Position numbers and translations under genes: made by a program. Positions 49,128-57,207 of a stretch of 64,000 nt of DNA are shown here, in pieces; the first letter of the stretch is position 1, and each line of letters opens with the position of its first letter. This DNA is from Niveispirillum fermenti (GTDB lineage Bacteria > Pseudomonadota > Alphaproteobacteria > Azospirillales > Azospirillaceae): assembly GCF_048066175.1 (NCBI RefSeq), contig NZ_JBLTXA010000008.1:62001-126000 (forward strand). Direction: 5' to 3'. The notes below the pieces were generated by a model. It had not been told where the DNA came from. It was given only the letters and a program-made list of their open reading frames with translations, and did no database searches.

Positions 49128-52109
49128 ATGGCGGACGAAACATCGGGAACAGATCAGCAGGTGACGGGGTTCGACGGGCTGCCGGCCGGGCTGGACATCG
49201 ATGCAGCCCCGCCGGATGCGCCGGCCTGTCCGACGCTGCCCGGTTCCGGCCTTGTCGGCCCGCTGGACCTTTATGGTCTGGCCGAACAGGTCCTGGCGGC
49301 CGAACATCATCTGGCTCAGGCCCATGATCCCGTCCACCGCCTGCTGCTGCTGACGACGCTGGCCTGGTACAACCGCCAGCGCGATACGCGCGCCGCCCTG
49401 GACATGGCGACGGAGGCGATGGGCCTGCTGCCGCATGCCACGGGAGCCAGCGAGCGGGAACTGCGCCGGTTGACGGCGCGCCTGCTGCTGATCAAGGCGG
49501 AGGCGAAGGCGCTGTTCGCGGAACTGGACCAGGCCGGCGGCCTGCTGGAAAGCGCCAAGCAGACCTTCCGCCAGATCGGCGACCTGCTGGGGGAGGGGGA
49601 TGCCTTCATGACGGAGGCGCTGCTGGCGCTGGACCTGGGGCAGCAGCGGCGCCGCGCCCAGGCCCACCGCATGGCCCATGCCCTTTATCTGCGTGCCGGC
49701 GACACCCAGCGCCAGCAGATCGCCCAGGCCTGGATCGCGCGCGACACGGTGTTTGTCGATGCCGCGGCGGCAGAGCGGCATTGGGGGCCGCTGCTGCCCG
49801 AGGGGCCGCTGCTGGAACATCCCGGCCTGGACGCGGTGGCGGCCTATTTCCATGGCGGCCTGCGCTTTGCCCGCGGCGATTTCATGAAGGCCCTGCGCCA
49901 TTACCAGCGCGGCTGCGACCAGGCCGTGCTGGCCGGGCAGATGCGGCTGGCCGTGATGCTGGCCGGCAATGTCGGCGCCGCCCACGCCAACCTGAACGAT
50001 TATGTCAGCGAATTCCTGTGGCGGGAACGCGCCCACGGCATGGCGCGCGGCACCGGATGGCCGGCGGCCGTGGGCCAGTGCCTGCGATCCATGGGCGATA
50101 CGCTGCGCCGGTTGAAGCAGTCGGGCCGTGCGCGGCACCTGCTGCTGGAGGCACAGGAATGGCTGGCCCCCTTCGGCCGGTCGCGCAACCAGGCCATCGC
50201 CTGCCAGTATCTGGGCGACCTGGAAATGGATGTCGGCAACCCGACGGCGGCGCTGCGCTGGTTCGACGACCTGCTGGACATCGCCGTCGACCTGGAACAG
50301 TCCGACCTGCAGGTGGAGGCGGAGACGGGGCGGGCGCGGGCCCTGTCCGCGCTGGTCCGCCGGGACGAGGCCATGGCGGCGGCCGGCCGGGCGCTGTCAC
50401 TGGTCCGATCGCGCACCGACCATTGGCGCGAGATTGACGTGCTTCGGGCCCTGGCCGACATCCATCGCCGCTTCCCCGACCTGCCGCCGCCCGCCGGGAT
50501 GGCACCGGGGGAGACACCCGTCATCCATCTGCTGCTGCGGGCCCTGTCGCTTGCCGAGTCGATCCAGGGCTACACCGCGCCCGCCGATCTGCTGGCTGCC
50601 CTGGGCGAGGCCTATGAGGTGGTGGGTGACATCGCCCGGGCGCTGCATTGGGAACGCCGGGCCGGTCAGGCGCGCGGCGTGATCCACAGCCGGGAGGTCA
50701 GCGACCGGCTTCTGGCCATGCAGGCCGGGTTCGAGACGGAACGGCTGAAGGCCGAAGGCGATTACCATCGCCAGATCGCCGCGGCGGAGGCGTCGCGCGC
50801 CGCCGCCCTGAGCGAGGCGACCCAGACCCTGGAACTGCTGGGCCGCATCGGTCAGCAGATCACGGCCACCCTGGATGCCGAGGCCGTGTTTCACGGGTTG
50901 CACCGCCATGCCGGCACGCTGCTGGAATTCGATGGTTTCTCGCTCTATCTGCTCGACGCGGCGGGCGACGGGCTGGACCTGCGCTATGGGGTTGAGGCGG
51001 GGCGCCCGCTGCCCATGGTGCGCCGGCTTCTCTCGGACCCGGTATCACTGGTGGCGCGCTGTGCCCGCGACCGGCAGGAGATGCTGATCCTGCGCGGCCC
51101 GAGCGAACAGACGGCGCCATCGCACATCCCCGGCACCCGTTTCATGCGCACGCTGCTGCTGTCGCCCCTGCTGGTGGGGTCGCGCCTGCTGGGCGTCATG
51201 ACGGCGCAGTCGGCGCGGGAAAACGCCTATGGGGAGCGGGAGAAGCTGATCTTCCGCACCCTGTCGGCCTATGGCGCCATCGCGCTGTCCAATGCGGCCG
51301 CCTATGCCCGGGTGGACAGCACCCTGTCGGAACTGCGCAGCACGCAGAACCGGCTGGTGCAGCAGGAGAAGCTGGCCTCGCTGGGGCAGCTTGTGGCCGG
51401 GGTGGCGCATGAGATCAACACGCCGCTGGGTGTCGCCTTCACCATGGCCACCCACCTGCAAAGCGAGCGTGACGACATTGCCCGCGCCTTCGGAACGGCA
51501 CAGTTGAAGCGCGCGGCGCTGGACCAGTTCCTGGACAAGATGGATGAGGGGCTGCGCATCCTGACCGGCAACCTGGAACGGGCCGCCGACCTGGTGCGCA
51601 GCTTCAAGCAGGTATCGGCCGACCGCAGCAGCGAGGCGGTGCGCACGGTCGACCTGACAGCCTATGTCGGCGATGTTCTGAAAAGCCTGGACCCGATGCT
51701 GCGTCAGCGCCGCGTGGCCGTGGCCGTGGACGGCACGGCGGAACTGCATGTCACCACCCTGCCGGGGCTTCTGGCCCAGGTGGTCAGCAATCTGGTGCAG
51801 AACGCCGTCGTGCATGGTTTCACGGATGACGGAAAGCCGGAAATCCTGATCGCCACGCGCCGGCTGGGGGCCGACCGGGTGTCCATCGCCATCACCGACA
51901 ATGGCTGCGGCATGTCGCCGGATGTGCAGGCCAAGGCCTTCGACCCGTTCTTCACCACCAAGCGGGATAGCGGCGGGACGGGGCTGGGCCTGCACATCGT
52001 CCACAATCTGGTGACGGGTCCGCTGCAGGGGGATATCGACCTGGCCAGCGTGCCCGGCCATGGCACCCGCTTCCTCATCACCTTGCCGGTGGAGGTCCAG
52101 GCACCCTGA
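49128..52109 (+). CDS. Large sensor histidine kinase (TPR - GAF - HisKA/HATPase)
   Basis: The 993-residue protein has a long N-terminal helical region (about 45-530) that looks like TPR repeats, a coiled coil (about 525-565), a GAF domain (about 580-720) and a kinase core. The phosphoacceptor is His761 in VAHEINTPLG, and the ATPase region includes NLVQNAVVHG (N-box), DNGCGM (G1) and GTGLGLHIV (G2). There is no membrane segment, so it is cytosolic. No response regulator is adjacent; the closest receiver gene is at 31740. The start is uncertain: an ATG at 49107 and a TTG at 49071 are alternatives. Confidence 0.88.
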   Translation: MADETSGTDQQVTGFDGLPAGLDIDAAPPDAPACPTLPGSGLVGPLDLYGLAEQVLAAEHHLAQAHDPVHRLLLLTTLAWYNRQRDTRAALDMATEAMGLLPHATGASERELRRLTARLLLIKAEAKALFAELDQAGGLLESAKQTFRQIGDLLGEGDAFMTEALLALDLGQQRRRAQAHRMAHALYLRAGDTQRQQIAQAWIARDTVFVDAAAAERHWGPLLPEGPLLEHPGLDAVAAYFHGGLRFARGDFMKALRHYQRGCDQAVLAGQMRLAVMLAGNVGAAHANLNDYVSEFLWRERAHGMARGTGWPAAVGQCLRSMGDTLRRLKQSGRARHLLLEAQEWLAPFGRSRNQAIACQYLGDLEMDVGNPTAALRWFDDLLDIAVDLEQSDLQVEAETGRARALSALVRRDEAMAAAGRALSLVRSRTDHWREIDVLRALADIHRRFPDLPPPAGMAPGETPVIHLLLRALSLAESIQGYTAPADLLAALGEAYEVVGDIARALHWERRAGQARGVIHSREVSDRLLAMQAGFETERLKAEGDYHRQIAAAEASRAAALSEATQTLELLGRIGQQITATLDAEAVFHGLHRHAGTLLEFDGFSLYLLDAAGDGLDLRYGVEAGRPLPMVRRLLSDPVSLVARCARDRQEMLILRGPSEQTAPSHIPGTRFMRTLLLSPLLVGSRLLGVMTAQSARENAYGEREKLIFRTLSAYGAIALSNAAAYARVDSTLSELRSTQNRLVQQEKLASLGQLVAGVAHEINTPLGVAFTMATHLQSERDDIARAFGTAQLKRAALDQFLDKMDEGLRILTGNLERAADLVRSFKQVSADRSSEAVRTVDLTAYVGDVLKSLDPMLRQRRVAVAVDGTAELHVTTLPGLLAQVVSNLVQNAVVHGFTDDGKPEILIATRRLGADRVSIAITDNGCGMSPDVQAKAFDPFFTTKRDSGGTGLGLHIVHNLVTGPLQGDIDLASVPGHGTRFLITLPVEVQAP

Positions 52110-52173
52110 CCCGCCGCGGAACATCGGGCGCCCGGCACCGTTTCCCATGGGACAACATCATGGGAGAAACATC

Positions 52174-52251
52174 ATGCGTGGCATTCTTCTCTGGGTTCTG
52201 GGCATCCCGCTTCCCATCATCCTGCTGTTGTATCTCTTCAACGTGCTCTGA
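52174..52251 (+). CDS. 25-residue single-pass membrane protein
   Basis: MRGILLWVLGIPLPIILLLYLFNVL is 25 residues, given here by its key features: a basic start, an LLGIPxPIIxLL core and a short end, which form one membrane helix with two prolines. Tiny proteins of this LLGIPIPIIILL type recur across Proteobacteria. A GGGAGA element lies 7 nt before the ATG, stronger than for many genes here. It follows the histidine kinase by 65 bp on the same strand and may be co-transcribed. The role is unknown. Confidence 0.7.
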   Translation: MRGILLWVLGIPLPIILLLYLFNVL

Positions 52252-52271
52252 CGCCCGCGGGGCCGCATATA

Positions 52272-52302
52272 CCCACATGCGGGAAAATTCCCTGCATGTG
52301 GG
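52272..52302. other. Long inverted repeat after the small membrane gene
   Basis: CCCACATGCGGGAA pairs with TTCCCTGCATGTGGG over about 14 bp with one mismatch. There is no clear T-run, but its position after the small gene fits a transcript end. Confidence 0.5.
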
Positions 52303-52323
52303 CGTTGCATGTGTGGGGCACCG

Positions 52324-52407
52324 TACGGGCCCGCCCGTACAGCTTGGCGGTTACGGGCCCGCCCGTACAGCCTGGCGGTTACGGGCCCGCCCGGACAGCC
52401 CGGCGGG
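52324..52407. repeat. Three tandem copies of a 28-bp palindromic unit
   Basis: Copies at 52324-52351, 52352-52379 and 52380-52407. Units 1 and 2 differ at one position; the third is more diverged. Each has a TACGGGC-CC-GCCCGTA inverted repeat core, followed by CAG(C/T)(T/C)TGGCGG. They lie between the small membrane gene and hemJ. Confidence 0.8.
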
Positions 52408-52418
52408 CCTGACCCGCG

Positions 52419-52853
52419 TCAGAAGGGCCTGACGATGACCAGGATGACGATGCCGATCATCAGGATGGTCGGCACCTCGTTCAGGATGCGGAAGAATTTC
52501 TGCGGCTTCGTGTTGGCGTCTGCGGCGAACAGGCGCACATACTTGCTCAACACCCCATGCATGCCCGACAGGATCAGGACCAGGGTCAGCTTGGCGTGCA
52601 GCCAGCCCTGACCCTTCAGCAATTCCGGGCTCATCGCGATCATGGCGATGCCGAAGATCCAGGTGGCGGCCATGGCCGGATTGATGATGGCCTTCAGCAG
52701 CCGCCGCTCCATCACCTTGAAGGTTTCCGACTGGACCGACCCGCGCTCCGCCGCGCAATGATAGACGAAAAGGCGGGGCAGATAGAGCATGCCAGCCATC
52801 CAGGCGATGACGCTGATGACATGCAGGGCCTTGACCCAGAGATAGAGTTCCAT
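52419..52853 (-). CDS. hemJ: Protoporphyrinogen oxidase HemJ
   Basis: HemJ oxidises protoporphyrinogen IX in haem synthesis. The 144-residue membrane protein has four segments and the family's WVKALHVISVIAWMAGMLYLPRLFVYH (quoted in part: KALHVISVIAWMAGM), where His11 is a conserved haem ligand; Lys88 in GWLHAKLTL is the matching conserved Lys. The start at 52853 gives MELYLWVKALH, as in HemJ. The 28-bp repeats lie just past its end. It is divergent from the next gene. Confidence 0.92.
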   Translation of the reverse strand: MELYLWVKALHVISVIAWMAGMLYLPRLFVYHCAAERGSVQSETFKVMERRLLKAIINPAMAATWIFGIAMIAMSPELLKGQGWLHAKLTLVLILSGMHGVLSKYVRLFAADANTKPQKFFRILNEVPTILMIGIVILVIVRPF

Positions 52854-53074
52854 GCGCGTGCGATCCCTTGTTCTTGGCCGTCCGGATATCCCGATGGACA
52901 TTTGCCCGCCGGTTCCCGCCCCGGCTAAATAGCATTGTGGATGGCAGCAACCAAGCGGAACGCCGGGCGCACGACCTGGTTGCAGCTTGCGCTGGCCGTC
53001 GCTCGCGACTAGTTTTCGGGACCTTTTCGCCGCCCGGCCGCCTGCTTCTCTCCTGCGGCCCCCAAGGAAATCTG

Positions 53075-54145
53075 ATGGCCGACACCGCCCCGATCGAGGC
53101 ACCGGAAGCCGCACCCGAGCAGGAAGCGGAGATCGTCGCGTTCGACGATGCCTCTCGCGATGCGCTGCATATCCTGCCGCTGGGCATGCTGCCCCTGCAG
53201 ACCCCCGGCCTGCGCCGCGCCAGCCTGATCAAGAATGCCCGGCTTGAAACCGTGGTGGAGGTGTTCAAGGACCGGCAGACGGGCAGCGGCCAGATCAGCC
53301 CCGACCATCTGGGCAGCCTGTTCCCAAGCCATGCCAAGTCGTTGCGCGTCGACATGGTGCAGATCAACAAGCTGACCCGCATCAACAGCTTCGATGTCTA
53401 TACGCTGCGCAAGGAACTGCGTCGTGTCGGCATCGCCGTGAATGATGCCAAGTCGCTGCAATTGTCGGACAACAAGCGGTCGGAACTGACCGGCTACATG
53501 AAGGATTTCACCCGCCCTCTGCTGCAGCAGGTCTATGGCGGGGAACAGCGGCAGATCAGCGACGTGTCGGACATCCTGGCCATGCTGGCCAATCCCGACC
53601 GGGACGAGGCGCTGAACAACCTGCGCCTGCTGTCCGACAAGCTGAAGGTGAAGCTGAACGAAATCCCCGACTTCCTGGAGGATTACGGCGATGTGTTCCT
53701 GTCGCTGGCCTATTTCAGGTCATGCCTGGACGGCATCGTGCCGGAGGTGCAGCGCTTTCTGAAATGGGCCATGGAGCCGAAATCCTCCGAACTGATCGCG
53801 CGGGACCGCAATATCGTGAAGATGCTGGGTGACGTGCAGTCGAAGCTGACCTCGATCACCACCTCCATCACGGGCCGGTTCGAGGCGTTCGACCAGCGCA
53901 GCAAGCATTTCTGGAACGATATCAGTGCGGAAAGCTTCCGGTCCGTGCGCCACCAGATCGAAAGCCACCATGTCACCATCGGCGGCGTTCTGTGTGGACT
54001 GGCCGTGAAGATGGCACTGTGGAAGTCACGCTTTCCCCAGGGCGGGGGCGGGCCGAACAAGCGTGTGGAATTCATCCGCTCCGAAATCCAGCCCGGCCTG
54101 GACCATATCCAGGCCATCGAAACGTCCGCCTCCGGGGTGCGCTGA
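53075..54145 (+). CDS. Conserved protein of unknown function
   Basis: A 356-residue soluble, mostly helical protein. It has an acidic start (EAPEQEAEIVAF), a conserved-looking block around LGSLFPSHAKSLRVDMVQINKL, and a later long helical region (VQSKLTSITTSITGRFEAFDQR). There are no membrane segments, Cys motifs or known catalytic motifs. AAGGAAA lies 7 nt before the ATG. I have seen proteins of this kind only in Rhodospirillales and cannot give a family. It is divergent from hemJ. Confidence 0.75.
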   Translation: MADTAPIEAPEAAPEQEAEIVAFDDASRDALHILPLGMLPLQTPGLRRASLIKNARLETVVEVFKDRQTGSGQISPDHLGSLFPSHAKSLRVDMVQINKLTRINSFDVYTLRKELRRVGIAVNDAKSLQLSDNKRSELTGYMKDFTRPLLQQVYGGEQRQISDVSDILAMLANPDRDEALNNLRLLSDKLKVKLNEIPDFLEDYGDVFLSLAYFRSCLDGIVPEVQRFLKWAMEPKSSELIARDRNIVKMLGDVQSKLTSITTSITGRFEAFDQRSKHFWNDISAESFRSVRHQIESHHVTIGGVLCGLAVKMALWKSRFPQGGGGPNKRVEFIRSEIQPGLDHIQAIETSASGVR

Positions 54146-54148
54146 TGG

Positions 54149-54523
54149 TCAACCCAGGCTGTAGGCACACAGCTTGTTGCCGTCCAGGTCCCGGAAATAG
54201 CTGAAATAGAGGCCGGGGCCGCGGGGGCCGGGGGCGCCTTCGTCCGTGCCGCCCAGTTCCAAGCCCTTGGCGTGGAAGGCATCGACCTCTTCCCGGCTGG
54301 GGAAGCCGAAGGCGAACATCGAGCCGTTGCCCGGCGTTGCCGGCTGGCCATTGAACGGCCCCAGCACGCCGAAGACGGGCGCGCGGGCATGGCCATAGAT
54401 GCGCCCGCCCGACGGATGCTCGAAAATGCCGCGCATGCCGATCAGGGCCAGCAGCGCATCATAAAAGGCCTTGGCCTCTTCCAGCCGGTTGGAACCGACG
54501 GTGCCATAGGACAGGGTTGCCAT
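54149..54523 (-). CDS. VOC (glyoxalase/bleomycin-resistance fold) protein
   Basis: The 124-residue protein has the VOC pattern: ATLSYGTVGSNRLEEAKAFYDALL (2-25, shown in part), GGRIYGHARAPVFGVLGPF, FAFGFPSREEVDAFHAKGLELGG and the closing FRDLDGNKLCAY with a metal-site-like Asp-Gly-Asn. Members may be lyases, dioxygenases or binding proteins; the substrate is unknown. It converges with the conserved unknown gene with 3 bp between stops. Confidence 0.82.
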   Translation of the reverse strand: MATLSYGTVGSNRLEEAKAFYDALLALIGMRGIFEHPSGGRIYGHARAPVFGVLGPFNGQPATPGNGSMFAFGFPSREEVDAFHAKGLELGGTDEGAPGPRGPGLYFSYFRDLDGNKLCAYSLG

Positions 54524-54713
54524 GCTTCTTCCTCCGTTGATCGTGTGTTTATCATAATATTATTTCGCGGTGATCAGACCCTATGGTCCTGATCAATGCA
54601 TCCCTCATGGGCCGGGCGCCGCCATCCGACGGCTGGGCACACGCGGGCATGGGCACGCGGGGGCTCAACGCGCCAACCAGGTTGCGATGCGTTCAACTCA
54701 CCGCAACTTGGCA

Positions 54714-55736
54714 TTACCGGGCCGGTTCCTCCGACACCTGGACGACCAGCTTGCCGGTATTGCCGCCCGTGAACAGCTTGGCGAAGGAAGTCAGGGTGTT
54801 TTCCAGCCCCTGATCCAGGTCCACCTTCCACTTGATGCGGCCTTCGGCCACCCAGGGCCCCATTTCGGCATACATCTCGCCCAGGCGGGAATTATAGTCC
54901 AGGACCAGGAACCCTTCCATGCGGGCCCGCCGGCTGACCAGAACGGACAGGTTGCGCGGGCCCGGCGGCGGTTCGGTGGCGTTGTACTGGCTGATGGCGC
55001 CGCAGAAGGGAATGCGCCCCTTGACGTTCAGCAGGCTCAGCGCCGCCTCGGTGATATCGCCGCCCACATTCTCGAAATAGATGTCGATGCCGTCGGGCAC
55101 GGCCGCCTTCAGGGCCTTCTGCCAGCCCTTGGCCTTGTAATTGATGGCGGCGTCATAGCCCAGCTCGCCCGTCAGCCAGGCGCATTTCTCGTCCGATCCG
55201 GCGATGCCGACCGCGCGGCAGCCCTTGATCTTCGCGATCTGCCCGACCAGGGAGCCGACGGCCCCGGCCGCGGCCGAAACGACGACCGTCTCCCCCGCCT
55301 TGGGTCGGCCGATATCCAGCAGGCCGAAATAGGCCGTGGCCCCCGTCATGCCCAAAGGCCCCATATAGGCCGTCAGCGGCAGGCCCGGGATGGCCGGCAC
55401 CCGGCCGAAGGCCGACCCGTCACTGATCGTATAGTCGGCCCAGCCGCCCATGCCGGTCACGATGTCGCCCACCTTGAATTTCGGGTGGTTCGACTGGTCG
55501 ACCACGCCCAGCACCAGACCGCGCATGGTGCTGTTCAGCGGCACGGCGGGCAGATAGCTGTCATACTGCATCCAGACCGCATTGGTGGGGTCCAGCGAGA
55601 GATGGATGGTACGCACGCGGAACTGGCCTTCCCCCGCCACGGGGGCCGGTTCTTCCCGCAGGCTCAGCACCTCGGTGAAATTGCCGCCCTTGGGGCGGTC
55701 CAGCAGCAGCCAGTGGCGATTGATCGCGTCGGACAT
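54714..55736 (-). CDS. NADP-dependent oxidoreductase, MDR family (CurA-like)
   Basis: The 340-residue protein lacks catalytic zinc ligands. The coenzyme motif AAAGAVGSLVGQIAK (about 160-174, AxxGxxG) is clear, and SLDPTNAVWM and YFENVGG are typical of the curcumin/leukotriene-B4 reductase (YncB/CurA) group. It reduces an alpha,beta-unsaturated ketone or similar. The start at 55736 gives MSDAINRHW. Two repeats of unknown role lie upstream. No operon partner is seen. Confidence 0.88.
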   Translation of the reverse strand: MSDAINRHWLLLDRPKGGNFTEVLSLREEPAPVAGEGQFRVRTIHLSLDPTNAVWMQYDSYLPAVPLNSTMRGLVLGVVDQSNHPKFKVGDIVTGMGGWADYTISDGSAFGRVPAIPGLPLTAYMGPLGMTGATAYFGLLDIGRPKAGETVVVSAAAGAVGSLVGQIAKIKGCRAVGIAGSDEKCAWLTGELGYDAAINYKAKGWQKALKAAVPDGIDIYFENVGGDITEAALSLLNVKGRIPFCGAISQYNATEPPPGPRNLSVLVSRRARMEGFLVLDYNSRLGEMYAEMGPWVAEGRIKWKVDLDQGLENTLTSFAKLFTGGNTGKLVVQVSEEPAR

Positions 55737-55911
55737 GTTTCCCCCGATATTTATGGCGGACCCACGGCCCGCATCACTGTAGGGCAGCATGGTTCAAACG
55801 CACGTTCGACTCAATGAAAAAAGTCCGATCGTTCGGAAATTGGTCGCATGGACAGAAAGCCCCTGAAGGTACAGTCTTCAGGCCCCTGGATGCCGGCGGC
55901 GGCAATTCAGG

Positions 55912-55938
55912 CCGGTGATCGGTTGCGATCAACGGGAC
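55912..55938. repeat. Hairpin repeat, second copy (see 19641-19667)
   Basis: Matches 19641-19667 at 25 of 27 positions. Here the second arm is imperfect (GATCAACGG). It lies directly upstream of the RraA-like gene and overlaps the probable promoter. A different hairpin, CCTGAAG/CTTCAGG, lies at 55862-55882. Confidence 0.6.
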
Positions 55939-55972
55939 GTGTATAAGCCAAACCGCAGGAAGGACCCGACCC

Positions 55973-56449
55973 ATGGATTTCGCCACCGCCGATCTGGTCG
56001 ACACGCATGAGGCCGTGATCACCAGTTGCTGGGTTCAGATGCGCAATTACGGGGGCCAGGTGCGCTTTGCCGGGCCCATCCGGACCGTGCGCTGCCACCG
56101 CGACAATGCGCTGTTGAAATCCATCCTGTCCAAGCCGGGCGACGGGGCGGTTCTGGTGGTGGATGGTGGCGGGTCGCTGGCCTCCGCCCTGGTGGGCGAC
56201 ATCATCGCCGGCCTGGCCGTGAAGAACGGCTGGGCCGGTATCATCGTCAATGGCGTCATCCGCGACAGTGCGGCCATCGGGGAATTGCCGCTGGGCGTCA
56301 AGGCCCTTGGCACCAATCCCCTGAAAAGCGCCAAGACCGGGTCGGGAGAGGCCGACCAGACGGTCAGTTTCGGCGACTGCGCCTTCACCCCCGGCCACTG
56401 GGTCTATAGCGATGAGGACGGGGTCGTCGTCCTGCCGGAAAAGGCCTGA
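55973..56449 (+). CDS. rraA: RraA-like protein
   Basis: RraA binds RNase E and slows mRNA decay; relatives are 4-hydroxy-4-methyl-2-oxoglutarate aldolases. The 158-residue product shows TADLVDTHE (5-13), LVVDGGGSLASALVGDIIAGLAVKNGWAG (about 61-89) and VIRDSAAI (94-101), the Gly/Arg/Asp site typical of both groups. The length equals classic RraA. It begins with an AGGAAGGA element 9 nt upstream. No RNase E gene is near, so which activity it has cannot be decided. Confidence 0.88.
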   Translation: MDFATADLVDTHEAVITSCWVQMRNYGGQVRFAGPIRTVRCHRDNALLKSILSKPGDGAVLVVDGGGSLASALVGDIIAGLAVKNGWAGIIVNGVIRDSAAIGELPLGVKALGTNPLKSAKTGSGEADQTVSFGDCAFTPGHWVYSDEDGVVVLPEKA

Positions 56450-56513
56450 CCCCCGGCACCAACCTTGCCGGGAGGCCCCGGGGACCTTCCGGCAAGCGGC
56501 TGCCCATCCGTCA

Positions 56514-57020
56514 TTACTGCCCGGGCTGCGGCGGCGCGCCCTGCTGGCGGTGCTGGGCCATGGCCAGGCAATTCTCCACGATGCGATAGCACTGGCCCAG
56601 ACGGGCCGACTGGCCATCGGAAGCGCTGTTATAGACGATGCGCGTCACCACGCCGTCCTTCAGCGTGAAGGTCGCCTGACAGTCGCGGGTCTCCACCTCC
56701 GGATAATCATCGAAGCCCATACCCCAGCCGTACCAGGGCGACCATGGCCGGTAATAGCCGTAGGCGGCGGAGAAGCGCGGCCCGGTGGAGGGCGTGCTGA
56801 CCAGACGTTCGCTGGTATAGGTGAAATAGTCGACATTATCGACGGTGGCGCTGCGCGTCGGCACGCCGGCACAGGACAGCAGGAACTGCTTGGGCATGCC
56901 GACGAAGGCCTGCTGGGCGAACATGGCCTGATCGGCCTGCGGGTTGGCACAGGCGGCAAGCCCCAGCAGCGCGCCCACGGCGATGGCGCCGCGGATGGTC
57001 GTGGAACGGTTGAACTTCAT
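56514..57020 (-). CDS. Lipoprotein of unknown function
   Basis: The 168-residue precursor has a lipoprotein signal with LLGLAAC as the lipobox (Cys about 24), so it is lipid-anchored, probably to the outer membrane. It contains aromatic-rich PRFSAAYGYYRPWSPWYGWGMGF (about 80-102, shown in part) and a later Cys pair that may form a disulfide (ETRDCQAT, GQCYRIVENC). The pattern VGMPKQFLLSCAGVP resembles SmpA/OmlA-like modules. No family is certain. The C-terminus is Gln/Pro-rich. Confidence 0.78.
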   Translation of the reverse strand: MKFNRSTTIRGAIAVGALLGLAACANPQADQAMFAQQAFVGMPKQFLLSCAGVPTRSATVDNVDYFTYTSERLVSTPSTGPRFSAAYGYYRPWSPWYGWGMGFDDYPEVETRDCQATFTLKDGVVTRIVYNSASDGQSARLGQCYRIVENCLAMAQHRQQGAPPQPGQ

Positions 57021-57207
57021 GACCTGACGCTCCTTAGCAAAGCTTCACCGGCGCATTCCGATGCCGCCGGCCGCACCGCCCCTACCCATCACGACGCCAG
57101 CGGTCGGGGACCATCGGCGTCACGAACAGGTTACTCACAGGAAAATGGCGGATCGTGGGCGATGTTTCAATCGTGACCATCATGCGGCGAATGCGCCGGG
57201 GCCGGCC

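Noticed and set aside
47484..50138. 884-codon open frame antisense to the ybbN operon and histidine kinase
   Set aside because: It crosses several real genes in opposite direction, and its product shows no domain.
52324..52407. CRISPR array
   Set aside because: The three 28-bp units are directly adjacent with no spacers, and no cas gene is present in the window.
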